Below the pieces are notes generated by a model that did no database searches, was not told the origin of the DNA, and saw nothing but the letters and a program-made list of their open reading frames with translations. The position numbers were made by a program, and so were the translations under genes. A stretch of 64,000 nucleotides of DNA from Pantoea agglomerans (lineage in GTDB: Bacteria; Pseudomonadota; Gammaproteobacteria; Enterobacterales; Enterobacteriaceae). The DNA is taken from NCBI RefSeq assembly GCF_021397715.1, contig NZ_CP090207.1:806001-870000 (forward strand). Direction: 5' to 3'. Numbering within the stretch: the stretch's first letter is position 1; the number at the start of each line of letters is the position of its first letter. This document shows positions 26,272 to 35,982 of this stretch, in pieces.

Positions 26272-27216
26272 TCAGCCCAGGCGCTTCTCAATGGCATCCA
26301 TCAACATGCCGGTGATGGAAATCGGGAAAGCCGCCTCAATTTCACGCACGCAGGTCGGGCTGGTCACGTTAACTTCTGTCAGTTTATCACCGATGATGTC
26401 CAGTCCGACAAAAATCAGCCCTTTCGCTTTCAGAGTCGGGCCGACACGACGGGCGATTTCCCAGTCGCTCTCGCTCAGCGGACGGGCTTCGCCGCGTCCA
26501 CCGGCCGCGAGGTTACCGCGGGTTTCGCCGCCCTGTGGAATACGGGCCAGGCAGTAAGGCACCGGCTCGCCATCCACCACCAGCACGCGTTTGTCGCCAT
26601 CTTTGATCGCCGGAATATAGTTCTGCGCCATGCAGAACCGGCTTTCATGCTCGGTCAGGGTTTCCGTGATAACGCCAAAGTTCGGATCGTCTTTCTTCAC
26701 CCGGAAAATCGAGGCGCCACCCATGCCATCCAGCGGCTTCATGATGATGTCGCCGTGCTCCTGCCAGAAGGCGCGCAGTTTCTCTTTGCTGCGGGTCACC
26801 AGCGTATCCGGCGTGAACTCAGCAAACCAGGCGGTATAGAGCTTTTCGTTACAGTCGCGCAGGCTCTGCGGTTTGTTAACGATCAGCGTACCCAGCTCTT
26901 CTGCGCGCTCCAGAATATAGGTCGCATAGATAAATTCAGTATCGAACGGCGGATCTTTGCGCATCAGTATCACGTTCAGGTCAGCCAGCGGGATCTCCTG
27001 CTCGCTGCCAAACTGATACCAGTTATCGGGATTCTGCTCGACGGTTAACAGACGAGTGCGGGCAGAGGCGACGCCACCGCGCAGGGAGAGATCGTGCATC
27101 TCCATGTAGTGAATCTCGTAACCACGGCGCTGTGCTTCCAGCAACATGGCGAAGCTGGTGTCTTTTTTAATATTGATGGACGAAATAGGGTCCATCACGA
27201 TGCCAAGTTTAATCAT
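26272..27216 (-). CDS. gshB: Glutathione synthetase GshB
   Basis: ATP-grasp ligase that joins gamma-glutamylcysteine with glycine, the last step of glutathione synthesis; 314 residues. Visible are MIKLGIVMDPISSINIKKD, VILMRKDPPFDTEFIYAT, the ATP-grasp segment DIIMKPLDGMGGASIFRV, the flexible-loop region PYCLARIPQGGETRGNLAAG and the C-terminal NVTSPTCVREIEA. A strong GAGGAGATAATA precedes the ATG. It belongs to the rsmE-gshB-yqgE-ruvX cluster. Confidence 0.96.
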   Translation of the reverse strand: MIKLGIVMDPISSINIKKDTSFAMLLEAQRRGYEIHYMEMHDLSLRGGVASARTRLLTVEQNPDNWYQFGSEQEIPLADLNVILMRKDPPFDTEFIYATYILERAEELGTLIVNKPQSLRDCNEKLYTAWFAEFTPDTLVTRSKEKLRAFWQEHGDIIMKPLDGMGGASIFRVKKDDPNFGVITETLTEHESRFCMAQNYIPAIKDGDKRVLVVDGEPVPYCLARIPQGGETRGNLAAGGRGEARPLSESDWEIARRVGPTLKAKGLIFVGLDIIGDKLTEVNVTSPTCVREIEAAFPISITGMLMDAIEKRLG

Positions 27217-27329
27217 TATTATCTCCTCAGGGAGGCGGCGGTTACCGTCTCGTCTCGTTCGGTCAGCAGTGGGCGCTTAGTCAGCACGCCAGATGGCGGG
27301 CGTCGGTGACGGCCCGCTGGAAGTATCGC

Positions 27330-28061
27330 TTAACCCAGGTCGCCAAACCTCACCTGAAGTGCCGTAATGGCGGTCAGCGCGGTGGTTTCGGTACGTAAAA
27401 CCCGTGGGCCAAGCAGGATGTCAGTAAAATCGTGCTGCGCCGTCATGGCGATCTCGTCAGCGGAGAGCCCGCCTTCAGGGCCAATCAGCAGCCGCACCCG
27501 TTCAACCGGCTGCGGTAGCGTATTAATACTGTGGCTGGCGCGCGGATGCAGATTCAGCTTCAGTCCGCTCTCCGCCTCAGCGCACCAGGCTTCCAGCGTC
27601 ATCGCCTGACGAATTTCCGGCACGCGATTACGGCCGCACTGCTCGCAGGCGGCAATGGCAATCTTCTGCCACTGCTGAATTTTTTTAGCCAGGCGTTCAG
27701 CGTCCAGCTTTACACCACAGCGCTCGGAAAACAGCGGCGTAATGACGTTCACCCCCAGCTCAATCGATTTCTGGATAGTAAACTCCATCTTCTCACCGCG
27801 CGACATCACCTGACCCAGATGCAGGTGCAGCGGTGACTCGCGATCGTCCGGCTGGCTCTCTGTGACCGATACTTTTACACGCTTTTTATCAACATGCGTG
27901 ATCTCTGCTGCAAAAGTCAGATTAGTGCCATCAAAGAGTTCCAGATGCTGTCCAGGCGTCATACGAAGCACCCGGCCAACGTGATTGGATGCATCTTCAT
28001 CCAGCGTAATGTCACTGCCAACGCTCAACGGCCCGGCGTGATAGATGCGAGGTATGCGCAT
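27330..28061 (-). CDS. rsmE: 16S rRNA (uracil1498-N3)-methyltransferase RsmE
   Basis: A 243-residue SPOUT-class methyltransferase modifying U1498 of 16S rRNA. Motifs are [12 protein letters not shown] at the start, HIGRVLRM-like [29 protein letters not shown] and the knotted SAM site [13 protein letters not shown] with [18 protein letters not shown] set the start at 28061, the family N terminus; upstream in-frame codons to 28106 show no homology. It follows endA after 75 bp. Confidence 0.95.
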   Translation of the reverse strand: MRIPRIYHAGPLSVGSDITLDEDASNHVGRVLRMTPGQHLELFDGTNLTFAAEITHVDKKRVKVSVTESQPDDRESPLHLHLGQVMSRGEKMEFTIQKSIELGVNVITPLFSERCGVKLDAERLAKKIQQWQKIAIAACEQCGRNRVPEIRQAMTLEAWCAEAESGLKLNLHPRASHSINTLPQPVERVRLLIGPEGGLSADEIAMTAQHDFTDILLGPRVLRTETTALTAITALQVRFGDLG

Positions 28062-28136
28062 AAGGTTCCTGAGAACTAAGCGCCGTGTGGAATGACACGG
28101 CGTCATCGGGAAAAGAGCTAGTTTAGGGCAGGCTTT

Positions 28137-28844
28137 TTAGCGCTGGCAAGCCTGCTGCACATAAGGATTGTGATTCCCCTGTACCCGCGCGATACGCTGG
28201 TCACGTTCGCACTCCCATTTCGTCACCGGATAGAGCTTATCCCAGGCGGTAAACAGCTGAGTTTGCTGGCGCGAAATCCGCAGATGATACTGGTCACGCA
28301 TATAGAAATAGGTACGGGCAATGGCACCGCGCGCCCGTGCGGGTGGCTCCGCCTGTTTGAGTTTAAAATCCACCTTCATCTCACACTGACCATACTGCTT
28401 TTCACTGCCGTTCCATTGACTGTAGGCGAAGTTGCCGCGGTCGCCATTGACTTCGCCAACAGCCGGTTGCAGGTTGTGCAGATCGGTTTCGATGCGACGA
28501 TAGTCGGGATCTTTGCTGCAGTTTTTACGGCCGCCGTTTTGCCAGCATTGACGCTGGTGACCAAACTCCCAGGCGGGCATAACGTGTTCCCATTCAATAC
28601 GTGAAGCGCGATTGGCGTTTTTACGCGCCTGATAGCCGCAGCTGTTCAGGTCAGGTACGCCTTTTTTCCCCTGCCAGCTAATTTTACAGCCGCAGTAAAA
28701 GGAGCCGGGCGCATCCGCGTTGATTTCTGCCGCAAAGGCCTTGGCCTGTTGAAAGTTGTTCTGGTGATAGTTATTCAGATTCAGGGCGTCAGCCGCAAAA
28801 GGAACCCATAACAGCGCAGCGGCCAGACTAATTATGCGAGACAT
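28137..28844 (-). CDS. endA: Periplasmic endonuclease I (EndA)
   Basis: DNA-specific periplasmic endonuclease, 235 residues with a signal peptide (about 1-20, [14 protein letters not shown]). The catalytic region is [20 protein letters not shown] with the general-base His, and [19 protein letters not shown] supplies the metal-binding Asn. Eight or more Cys suggest disulfides formed after export. The order sprT-endA-rsmE-gshB is the same as in E. coli. Confidence 0.95.
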   Translation of the reverse strand: MSRIISLAAALLWVPFAADALNLNNYHQNNFQQAKAFAAEINADAPGSFYCGCKISWQGKKGVPDLNSCGYQARKNANRASRIEWEHVMPAWEFGHQRQCWQNGGRKNCSKDPDYRRIETDLHNLQPAVGEVNGDRGNFAYSQWNGSEKQYGQCEMKVDFKLKQAEPPARARGAIARTYFYMRDQYHLRISRQQTQLFTAWDKLYPVTKWECERDQRIARVQGNHNPYVQQACQR

Positions 28845-28922
28845 ATTCCAGATTTCTACTCAGTGCTTTAAAAAGGGCGGCAGGGTAACAGAATGCGGAA
28901 TAGGGCGGAATGGGAATCCTGC

Positions 28923-29435
28923 TCAGGCGGGGACAAACTCGCCAGCTTTCAGCAGGCTGCCGCAGTGAACGCAGCGATATTCGCTCTCACCGCGCAGCAC
29001 GCGATTGTGACGACGGACCGTCAGCTGGTGCTGCTGGCACTGGCAGCGGTAAGCAAAGGTGCGGCTGCGTACCGACTGCACCTCAAACTGATGGGTACGC
29101 CGTGCCGGCACGCCCAGCACCTGCTCCATCATCCACTTCCACTCCTTGCCGTGCGGCGCTACGCGACCGAATTTCTTCCACACCAGCAGATGCGCCAGTT
29201 CATGCGGAATCACTTCATCAATGAACGCCTGCTGATTTTCCAGCAGTAACACCGGATTGATGCGGATCTCCCAGGGTTCCAGCCAGGCGGTACCGGCCGC
29301 GGTGCCGCGCTGCTGATAGAGCAGTGTCGGTTCGGGATAGTCCGTTTTGAGTGCCTGATTGGCGCGCGTCAGCGCCTGGCGCAGCGCGCGCATCACGGCT
29401 TGTTGCAGTGCAATAGGGAGGCGAGGCGTTTTCAT
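28923..29435 (-). CDS. sprT: SprT family zinc metalloprotein
   Basis: A 170-residue SprT protein. The zinc-binding HExxH is in [24 protein letters not shown], and a C-terminal zinc ribbon has CQC and CVHC. Eukaryotic SPRTN relatives digest DNA-protein crosslinks; the role of bacterial SprT is poorly known. The start at 29435 ([12 protein letters not shown]) matches E. coli. In E. coli galP follows directly upstream, while here a two-gene LPS cassette intervenes. Confidence 0.93.
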   Translation of the reverse strand: MKTPRLPIALQQAVMRALRQALTRANQALKTDYPEPTLLYQQRGTAAGTAWLEPWEIRINPVLLLENQQAFIDEVIPHELAHLLVWKKFGRVAPHGKEWKWMMEQVLGVPARRTHQFEVQSVRSRTFAYRCQCQQHQLTVRRHNRVLRGESEYRCVHCGSLLKAGEFVPA

Positions 29436-29705
29436 GGCGCTCAGAATAATCGGCGACGGGCGGGAACTCAACCGCCCAGGATAAACCTCGCATAAAAGGC
29501 CTGGCTGAGCGTTTTGCCCTCTGAACCCCCGAAAGCGGGTAAAGCGCGCGCGATGCTGCCGCTGGCGTGACAGCGCGCACCATCGCCAGCCGGGTAATCA
29601 TTCTGGTTTAAATATTGTTATGCTCCTATTTAGAATATTCTATTGTTAACATTCTCCGCAGAGTGAATGGATGTCGGGTGAAGGGCACAGGGCACGGATA
29701 AAGCG

Positions 29706-30815
29706 ATGAAAGATAATAATAACTTAAAGAAACAACGGATTGTGCTGGTGACAGATTTGATGGCCGGACGCGGTGGGATGGAGAACGTGACCCGGCAGTT
29801 GATTACGGCGCTGAATGCCGATCCGGAAACGGAGGCCGGGCTGTTTATCATCAATAGCGGCGAACAGAGCGACTCTCGCGACTGGACCGCTAACGCCGTG
29901 TTACAGGAAAGCGTCTGCACGCTGCGCAATAAAAAAATTAAGAACTTCATTCATACGCTGCGAATGGCGGCTTTTTTTCGCCGCTATCAACCCGATCACG
30001 TCCTGACCTTAAACACTATTCCCTGCCTGATGACGCGCCGGGCGATCACGCTCTCCGGCCGAAAAATCGTGTTGTCGAGCTGGATGCATCTGCCACCGCG
30101 TGAACGTTACCGTCCTCACTATCTGCTGCGCGCCGATCACCACTTTGCTATCAGTCAGCAGATCAGGCAGCAACTGATCGAGCTGGGCGCGAAGGCGACG
30201 GATATCGATGTGATCTACAACCCGGTGAAGCGCCAGGCTGACGTAATTGGTCGGCCATCAGCGCTTAAATTTCTCTACATCGGTCGGGTTCATTTTGAAC
30301 GGCAGAAGCAGCTTAAAGATCTGTTCGATGCGCTCCGGCGGGTTGAGGCACCGTGGACGCTGGAGATTATCGGCGACGGCGAAGATCTGGCGCGCTGCCA
30401 GGATTATGTCACGCAATTGGGGATGCAGGATCGCATCACCTGGCATGGCTGGCAGGAGAATGCCTGGGATTATGTAACCCGCCAGATCGGCGAGGTCACC
30501 TCTCTGGTGATGACCTCAAACTTCGAAGGCTTCCCGCTGATTCTGCTGGAGGCGATGTCGCGCGGCGTCTATTGCGTCTCGTCTGACTGCGTCAGTGGCC
30601 CGGCGGAAATCATCAGGCCGGGCATCAATGGTCAACTGTACGAAAAAAACGACAGCGTGGCGCTGGCTGCCATTCTCAACGCCATGAGCGGGGCGTTTCA
30701 TTTTCCCGATCAACAGACTATTAAACAGAGCATCACCGGTTTTTATGAGGAGAATTATATGAAGCATCTCAAGGAAGTGCTTAACCGCCTCTCCGGGGTT
30801 AAGCATGACGAATAA
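29706..30815 (+). CDS. waaB: WaaB-like GT4 glycosyltransferase (LPS core galactosyltransferase family)
   Basis: A 369-residue GT-B glycosyltransferase closely resembling E. coli WaaB (RfaB), the UDP-galactose:LPS 1,6-galactosyltransferase. Shared stretches are GRGGMENVTRQLI, HHFAISQQIRQQL with DVIYNPVK, FLYIGRVHFERQKQLKDLFD, and the donor-binding SNFEGFPLILLEAMSRG followed by SSDCVSGPAEIIRPGINGQLY. It should act at the cytoplasmic face of the inner membrane on the LPS core; the exact sugar is not certain. The 5' end is AT-rich (AAAGATAATAATAACTTAAA) and the Shine-Dalgarno is weak. It overlaps the following ligase-like gene by 11 bp. The pair lies outside the usual waa locus. Confidence 0.82.
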   Translation: MKDNNNLKKQRIVLVTDLMAGRGGMENVTRQLITALNADPETEAGLFIINSGEQSDSRDWTANAVLQESVCTLRNKKIKNFIHTLRMAAFFRRYQPDHVLTLNTIPCLMTRRAITLSGRKIVLSSWMHLPPRERYRPHYLLRADHHFAISQQIRQQLIELGAKATDIDVIYNPVKRQADVIGRPSALKFLYIGRVHFERQKQLKDLFDALRRVEAPWTLEIIGDGEDLARCQDYVTQLGMQDRITWHGWQENAWDYVTRQIGEVTSLVMTSNFEGFPLILLEAMSRGVYCVSSDCVSGPAEIIRPGINGQLYEKNDSVALAAILNAMSGAFHFPDQQTIKQSITGFYEENYMKHLKEVLNRLSGVKHDE

Positions 30816-32064
30816 GCGCGAACTTAACGGATTATCCTTAGCGGTGAATTTTTCTGTCATCGCACTCTGCCTGGCGCTGGCCATCAACATGTTTGTCACC
30901 GGCCTGCCGCAAAAAATATTCTACGTTGTCTCCTACCTGTCGGTAGCCTCCATTCTGTATGGCCTGGTGCGCAGAAAAATAGACTTTCAGCAGCACCGCT
31001 TTTTTATCGCGCTGTTTATTGCGCTGATACTCTTTACGCTGATCCGGTTGGTCTGGGCGATGCAGGTCAAAGGGATTGAAACGGCACCCTCAACCGACAG
31101 TATCACGACCATCAGCAACTATCTGCTTGGCGCAAAACGGCTGTTGCTTGGCGCATTTGTGCTGTTGAGCCTGGCCGTTTATGGTCAGCTGGTGTCACTC
31201 AAAACGCTCAGGGCCGGGAAAGTTTTAATCCTGATTGGCCTGCTGATCACGCTGGGCTTCGGCATCTATGAGCATCTCTATACCGCCAACGTGCGGATCA
31301 AGCTCACCACCGAAGCAGCCTCCATGTCCTCTTATATGATTCTGTTTATCTACTGCGCCTGGCTCTGGCTGAGTCGTTTTGAGACCCATGCTTACTGGAA
31401 GATGGCTGATGTGGCGGTGTTAATCGTCACCTTCGCGTTGCTCTATCTCTGCGGCACCCGCGTGACGCTTATCGCTCTGGTGGCGGTCGGATTGCTGTTC
31501 CTGCTGCAGACCTATCGCCTGTCGATGCTAACCAACTGGCGCATCAGCGCGCTGGTGGTGGGATTGCTGGCAGTGCTGGTGCTGATGACCAGCAACCGCT
31601 GGGTGGAAGGGGTGCAGGATATTGAGAACTTCGGTTCCAACAGCTCGACCTCGCTGGGCGCACGGGTGGCAATCTGGGGCGGGGCGGTCAACTTTATTCA
31701 GCATCATGGCGGTTTTTCGACGCCGGATGAGCGCACGACTCAGGCTCGCCAGTTTATCAGCGCGCACTACCCGAATAATGTGGAAGGCTATACCAACGTT
31801 AAATACAACATGCACAACGAGTTCCTTGAGGTCACCACGTTACAGGGCTGGCTGGGCGCTTTGTCGCTGGCGTTGCTCTATCTGGTGGCTCTGGCGGGGG
31901 GAGTGAAGCGCTGCGATCTGCGCGGCGTTGCGCTGCCGCTGGTGGCGCTGTTTGTCGCCGGGCTGACCGATTCGGTGCTGCCCTATAACCAGACCGCGAC
32001 TGTTTTCATTATGGTGCTGGCCCTCTGCTGTATACGGCTACCGGTGCCGCAACGACAGGTCTGA
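30805..32064 (+). CDS. waaL: O-antigen ligase WaaL / Wzy_C family membrane protein
   Basis: A 419-residue integral membrane protein with 10-12 predicted helices and one large periplasmic loop (about residues 255-345). The Wzy_C domain contains YLCGTRVTLIALVAVG, SLGARVAIWGGAVNFI and the conserved His region MHNEFLEVTTLQGWLG. WaaL ligases transfer O-antigen from undecaprenyl diphosphate to lipid A-core in the periplasm; a polymerase (Wzy) role is possible because these families are hard to separate by sequence. The partner WaaB-like gene favours an LPS core/ligase role. The start overlaps the upstream gene, suggesting coupling, and a strong terminator follows. Confidence 0.8.
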   Translation: MTNKRELNGLSLAVNFSVIALCLALAINMFVTGLPQKIFYVVSYLSVASILYGLVRRKIDFQQHRFFIALFIALILFTLIRLVWAMQVKGIETAPSTDSITTISNYLLGAKRLLLGAFVLLSLAVYGQLVSLKTLRAGKVLILIGLLITLGFGIYEHLYTANVRIKLTTEAASMSSYMILFIYCAWLWLSRFETHAYWKMADVAVLIVTFALLYLCGTRVTLIALVAVGLLFLLQTYRLSMLTNWRISALVVGLLAVLVLMTSNRWVEGVQDIENFGSNSSTSLGARVAIWGGAVNFIQHHGGFSTPDERTTQARQFISAHYPNNVEGYTNVKYNMHNEFLEVTTLQGWLGALSLALLYLVALAGGVKRCDLRGVALPLVALFVAGLTDSVLPYNQTATVFIMVLALCCIRLPVPQRQV

Positions 32065-32083
32065 GTTGAGCAGATGAACAAAT

Positions 32084-32121
32084 AAAAACGGCGGGGTTTC
32101 CAGAGAAACCCCGCCGTTTTT
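32084..32121. terminator. Bidirectional terminator between waaL-like gene and galP
   Basis: A 17-bp perfect stem (AAAAACGGCGGGGTTTC with GAAACCCCGCCGTTTTT) with a CAGA loop, with A-run before and T-run after, serves both convergent genes. Confidence 0.92.
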
Positions 32122-32135
32122 TTTACGCCTGATAA

Positions 32136-33533
32136 TTAATTCTGTGAACCGATGTCGCGCAGTTTTTTACCGGCCATCAGGTTACGTTCGATGTGCTCCA
32201 GCGAGACGTTTTTAGTCTCAGGGATCAGCATCACTGTCAGCAGAATGAAGAACAGGTTCAGCAGCGCATAGACCCAGAAGGTATTAGCGTTGCCCAGCGT
32301 GTTCAGCATCGTCAGGAAGGTCGCACCCACGATCATGTTAGCGATCCAGTTGGTGGTAGTGGAAACGGTGATACCGAAGTCGCGGCCTTTCAGCGGCTGA
32401 ATTTCGGAACACAGAACCCAGATCAGCGGGCCGGCTGACATCGCAAAACCGATGATAAACATCAGCAGCATACCCACGGCGAAGTACTGTGCGCCCTGCG
32501 AGTGAATGCCGAAATGCAGCATGGTACCCAGCACGCCCATACCGGCTGCCATCACCATAAAGCCAAGAATCAGCGTCGGTTTACGGCCCCAGCGATCGAC
32601 CAGACCGATAGCGATAAAGGTCGCCAGTACGTTGATCAGACCGACAATCACCGTGCCCCACATCTGCTCAGTGGTATTGGTGAAGCCTGCGATTTCAAAG
32701 ATCTTCGGTGCGTAATACATGATGACGTTCATGCCGGTAAACTGCTGCATCACCTGCAACAGAATGCCGAGGTAGACCGCACGACGGAAGTGGCTGCTGC
32801 TGGTAAACAGACCCCAGCCAGACTGCTTGATCTTCAGGCTTTCACGAATCTCATCCAGCTCACGTTTTGCCTGTTCGCTGGTGTCACGCAGACGATCCAG
32901 TACCCGTTGTGCATCGCGGAAGTTGCCTCGTGCCGCCAGCCAGCGCGGGCTGTTTGGCAGGAAGAAGACGCCGACCAGCAGCAGCAGTGCCGGAATGGTG
33001 ATGATGCCCAGCATCCAGCGCCAGTTGCCGGTAAAGCTGAACGCGGTATCGGAGAGGTAAGCGCCCAGAATACCGATGGTGATCATCAGCTGATAAAGCG
33101 AAATCATACTGCCGCGAATTTTTTCGGGTGCAATTTCTGAAAGATAAAGCGGGGCGGTGTAAGAGGCGATACCGACAGCCAGACCCAGCAGGACGCGGGC
33201 GCTGATCAGCATTTCAGGGTTAGGTGACATGGCAGACCAGAGTGAACCAATCACGAACAGAATCGCGCCGGCCATCAGGCTCTTTTTACGGCCGAGGCGG
33301 GAGGACATCCAGCCGCTACCGATAGCACCCACCGCGGCACCAAACATCATAGAACTGACGATCCACTCCTGTTGATGGGCGGTTACGTTAAAGTCTTTTG
33401 CGATAAACGGCAGAGCACCGGCAATAACGCCGATATCCAGACCGAACAGCAGTCCCGCGAGGGCCGCCAGAAAGCAGACAAATAAGGTCATCGCCTTATT
33501 TGATGTTCTGCTTTTGTGTGTATTGCCAGGCAT
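32136..33533 (-). CDS. galP: Galactose/H+ symporter GalP (MFS sugar porter)
   Basis: A 465-residue MFS sugar-proton symporter with twelve transmembrane helices. Family signatures are [18 protein letters not shown] in TM1, [15 protein letters not shown] after TM2, [16 protein letters not shown], the central [29 protein letters not shown] in TM7, and [12 protein letters not shown] at the end. It transports galactose, glucose and similar hexoses across the inner membrane. The upstream region has a CRP site and a perfect GalR/GalS operator, so control resembles E. coli galP. It is convergent with the LPS cassette inserted between it and sprT. Confidence 0.95.
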   Translation of the reverse strand: MPGNTHKSRTSNKAMTLFVCFLAALAGLLFGLDIGVIAGALPFIAKDFNVTAHQQEWIVSSMMFGAAVGAIGSGWMSSRLGRKKSLMAGAILFVIGSLWSAMSPNPEMLISARVLLGLAVGIASYTAPLYLSEIAPEKIRGSMISLYQLMITIGILGAYLSDTAFSFTGNWRWMLGIITIPALLLLVGVFFLPNSPRWLAARGNFRDAQRVLDRLRDTSEQAKRELDEIRESLKIKQSGWGLFTSSSHFRRAVYLGILLQVMQQFTGMNVIMYYAPKIFEIAGFTNTTEQMWGTVIVGLINVLATFIAIGLVDRWGRKPTLILGFMVMAAGMGVLGTMLHFGIHSQGAQYFAVGMLLMFIIGFAMSAGPLIWVLCSEIQPLKGRDFGITVSTTTNWIANMIVGATFLTMLNTLGNANTFWVYALLNLFFILLTVMLIPETKNVSLEHIERNLMAGKKLRDIGSQN

Positions 33534-33596
33534 TTTAGCCTCCAGGTTTATCCATCATTGTTTTTATCAATGTTAAAAAACTCTTTGCGCGAAAAA

Positions 33597-33612
33597 AGTG
33601 AGTCCGATCACA
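33597..33612. promoter_or_regulatory. CRP-binding site upstream of galP
   Basis: AGTGAGTCCGATCACA matches TGTGA-N6-TCACA at 9 of 10 defined positions and lies 64 bp from the galP start, 3 bp from the GalR operator. Confidence 0.7.
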
Positions 33613-33615
33613 TCA

Positions 33616-33631
33616 GTGTAATCGTTTACAC
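33616..33631. promoter_or_regulatory. GalR/GalS operator of galP
   Basis: GTGTAATCGTTTACAC fits the GalR consensus GTGKAANCGNTTNCAC at every defined position. Confidence 0.82.
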
Positions 33632-33818
33632 ACGCTGAAACCCTGAAATTCAGCATTTTTTGCCCGGAAAGGTTAATTAACCAGTGAGGTATAGCACTCA
33701 TTAAGTTTCTGACAAGGCTCTATTTATTGGCTATCAGACGACGCTGAAAATAACGCATTTTCAGCAGAATAACTACGTAGAGTAAATCCTAAATAGCAGA
33801 TAAACAAAGCGTTTCAAA

Positions 33819-33834
33819 TTGTAATCGTTAACAT
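33819..33834. promoter_or_regulatory. Second, weaker GalR/GalS-like operator
   Basis: TTGTAATCGTTAACAT matches the GalR consensus except at the two outer positions and one inner T. It is 203 bp from the perfect operator, a distance compatible with repression by looping. Confidence 0.45.
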
Positions 33835-33931
33835 TTTGTTGTCAGAAAAGGCGAAAAGAAGTGTAGACGAGATCAGAAATTTTGCTGCGGGCAGAGCGCG
33901 GAACGACGAATTGCGGCCTCTCAGGCATAAA

Positions 33932-33958
33932 AAAACCCTGCCTGAGCGGCAGGGTTTT
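33932..33958 (-). terminator. Terminator of metK
   Basis: AAAACCCTGCC and GGCAGGGTTTT form an 11-bp stem. On the minus strand it is followed by seven T, directly downstream of the metK stop. Confidence 0.9.
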
Positions 33959-33974
33959 CAGCAAAGCGCCGTTA

Positions 33975-35126
33975 TCAGAGGCCAGCGGCTTCACGCAGCT
34001 GTGCGGCTTTGTCGGTTTTTTCCCATGGGAAATGTTCGCGACCAAAGTGACCATAAGCAGCGGTCTCTTTGTAGATCGGGTGCAGCAGGTCGAGCATCTG
34101 AATCAGGCCATACGGGCGCAGATCAAAGAACTCACGCACCAGCAGCGTCAGCTGCTCGGTAGAGACTTTCTCAGTCCCAAAGGTTTCAACCATGATCGAA
34201 GTCGGCTCTGCCACGCCGATGGCGTAAGAGACCTGAATTTCACAGCGATCCGCCAGACCGGCTGCCACAATGTTCTTCGCCACATAACGGGCTGCGTAGG
34301 CCGCTGAACGGTCCACTTTTGACGGGTCTTTACCGGAGAACGCTCCACCACCGTGACGGGCCATACCGCCGTAGGTATCCACGATGATTTTACGACCGGT
34401 CAGGCCGCAGTCGCCCATCGGGCCGCCGATCACAAAACGGCCGGTCGGGTTGATGTGGTATTTGGTCGAGGCGCTCAGCCATTCTGCTGGCAGAACCGGC
34501 TTGATGATCTCTTCCATCACCGCTTCCTGCAGATCTTTCTGGCTGACAGATTCGGCGTGCTGAGTAGAAAGCACTACCGCATCGATGCCGACGATTTTGC
34601 CGTCGTCATACTGGAAAGTGACCTGGCTTTTGGCATCCGGACGCAGCCACGGTAGGGTGCCGTTTTTACGCACTTCAGCCTGACGCTGCACCAGACGGTG
34701 CGCATAGGTCACCGGCGCAGGCATCAGCACGTCGGTTTCGTTGGTGGCATAGCCGAACATCAGGCCCTGGTCGCCCGCGCCCTGTTCCAGCGGATCGCTG
34801 CGGTCAACGCCCTGGTTGATATCCTGAGACTGTTTACCAATCGCGCTTAAAACCGCACAGGAATTGGCATCAAAGCCCATATCGGAATGAACATAGCCGA
34901 TTTCACGTACGGTGTTACGGGTGATCTCTTCGATATCGACCCAGGCGCTGGTGGTGATTTCACCGCCAACCAGAACCATACCGGTTTTAACGTAAGTTTC
35001 GCAGGCCACGCGTGCTTTAGGGTCCTGTTCAAGGATGGCATCCAGCACGGCATCGGAGATCTGGTCGGCGATTTTATCAGGATGTCCTTCTGATACGGAC
35101 TCGGACGTAAAAAGGTGTTTAGCCAT
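33975..35126 (-). CDS. metK: S-adenosylmethionine synthetase MetK
   Basis: Makes S-adenosylmethionine from methionine and ATP; 383 residues, one shorter than E. coli. Signature segments are [19 protein letters not shown] near residue 15, the [12 protein letters not shown] hexapeptide region, the P-loop-like [19 protein letters not shown] and [14 protein letters not shown] near the end. Three contiguous MetJ-like 8-mers lie about 150 bp upstream, indicating methionine-regulon control. Neighbours galP and speA are as in E. coli. Confidence 0.97.
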   Translation of the reverse strand: MAKHLFTSESVSEGHPDKIADQISDAVLDAILEQDPKARVACETYVKTGMVLVGGEITTSAWVDIEEITRNTVREIGYVHSDMGFDANSCAVLSAIGKQSQDINQGVDRSDPLEQGAGDQGLMFGYATNETDVLMPAPVTYAHRLVQRQAEVRKNGTLPWLRPDAKSQVTFQYDDGKIVGIDAVVLSTQHAESVSQKDLQEAVMEEIIKPVLPAEWLSASTKYHINPTGRFVIGGPMGDCGLTGRKIIVDTYGGMARHGGGAFSGKDPSKVDRSAAYAARYVAKNIVAAGLADRCEIQVSYAIGVAEPTSIMVETFGTEKVSTEQLTLLVREFFDLRPYGLIQMLDLLHPIYKETAAYGHFGREHFPWEKTDKAAQLREAAGL

Positions 35127-35271
35127 TCTGTTCTTTACCTTACAAATGGTTTGAATTCGACTGCATAGCGCAAGTGAGTATCATCTGACTTAACGCCCCT
35201 TCAGGCAAAGCCACGAGCAGTGAGGTTGTGTCAGCACAGCAGGCCAACACCGCCTGGATATTAACCTGTTT

Positions 35272-35295
35272 AGATGGAAAACCATCTGGACGGCT
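35272..35295. promoter_or_regulatory. Three tandem metboxes (MetJ operator) upstream of metK
   Basis: AGATGGAA, AACCATCT and GGACGGCT are contiguous 8-mers resembling the MetJ box AGACGTCT (the first two are weaker). MetJ binds such tandem boxes cooperatively with S-adenosylmethionine. Confidence 0.6.
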
Positions 35296-35565
35296 ATTTT
35301 AGGTTACAGAATGAGCCAATTGCCAGCCCTTTTTCTGTTTCAGCATTTTACCTGGAAAGGTTATCGGCATAATTTCCTGACACTGCACGCGTTTCCCCGA
35401 TAATCTTTTTGCATTTTGCGGCGGTAAACTGTATAAAACGCCGCTGCTTCGAGAGCAGTAGCAAGGATGACGCCTCAGTTTGCGTCGCGCCCGTCAGACA
35501 AGGGTCTGGCTTTCACCCAGGTTGTGTTCCATATGCCGCTGGCATGTGCGGAGGTGATACGAGTA

Positions 35566-35700
35566 ATGAACCACGTTTTCTCTTCTCCCGGTTCCCTGTG
35601 CTGCGGCGCTGCGCTGGCTGTCTCCTGTTTCCCATCTCTTTCTCTGTCCTGCCGACAATATGTTCGATGCGGTAATTTTACCGACACGAGCGCCGGTTAA
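35566..35700 (+). CDS. Candidate 44-residue ORF upstream of speA
   Basis: GGAGGTGAT, an almost full match to the 16S rRNA anti-Shine-Dalgarno partner, lies 7 bases before the ATG, one of the strongest ribosome binding sites in the window. The product starts MNHVFSSPGSLCCGAALAVS and has five Cys and a hydrophobic centre. In E. coli the same interval holds the small genes yqgB and yqgD, but I see no sequence match to YqgB. A leader for speA or a small membrane peptide are both possible. The frame is open upstream to 35467 without a good start signal. Confidence 0.45.
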   Translation: MNHVFSSPGSLCCGAALAVSCFPSLSLSCRQYVRCGNFTDTSAG

Positions 35701-35895
35701 TCTGTACCACTATCCTTACGGTTTAGTCTCTTCTCTGCCGCCGCGCAGCTGAACGACGCACGTTATCCGTGGTCCTCTTATACAAATCTGTTAAATGCTT
35801 TCGGTTTCAACGGAGATGGCCAGGGTGTTTTACACTTAACTCTCATGCGTGAATCGCGCTGACGGTAACGTCAGGTGAACAGGACATTGCGTTTA

Positions 35896-35982
35896 ATGTG
35901 GCAACGAATTTCCAGATTAGCGGCCAGTAAGCCGGTTAACAGTTTTATCTTTCAACGGAAAATTGAGGTTCGCGATGTCTGA
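35896..35982 (+). CDS. Possible 28-codon ORF overlapping the speA start
   Basis: ATG at 35896 opens a short frame ([11 protein letters not shown]...) whose TGA lies 8 bp inside speA, so it could couple translation. AGGA is 11 bases upstream, a poor distance. Low-confidence candidate. Confidence 0.2.
   Translation: MWQRISRLAASKPVNSFIFQRKIEVRDV

Noticed and set aside
26254..27048. A 264-codon plus-strand frame across gshB
   Set aside because: Complement of gshB, which is unmistakable by homology and ribosome binding site.
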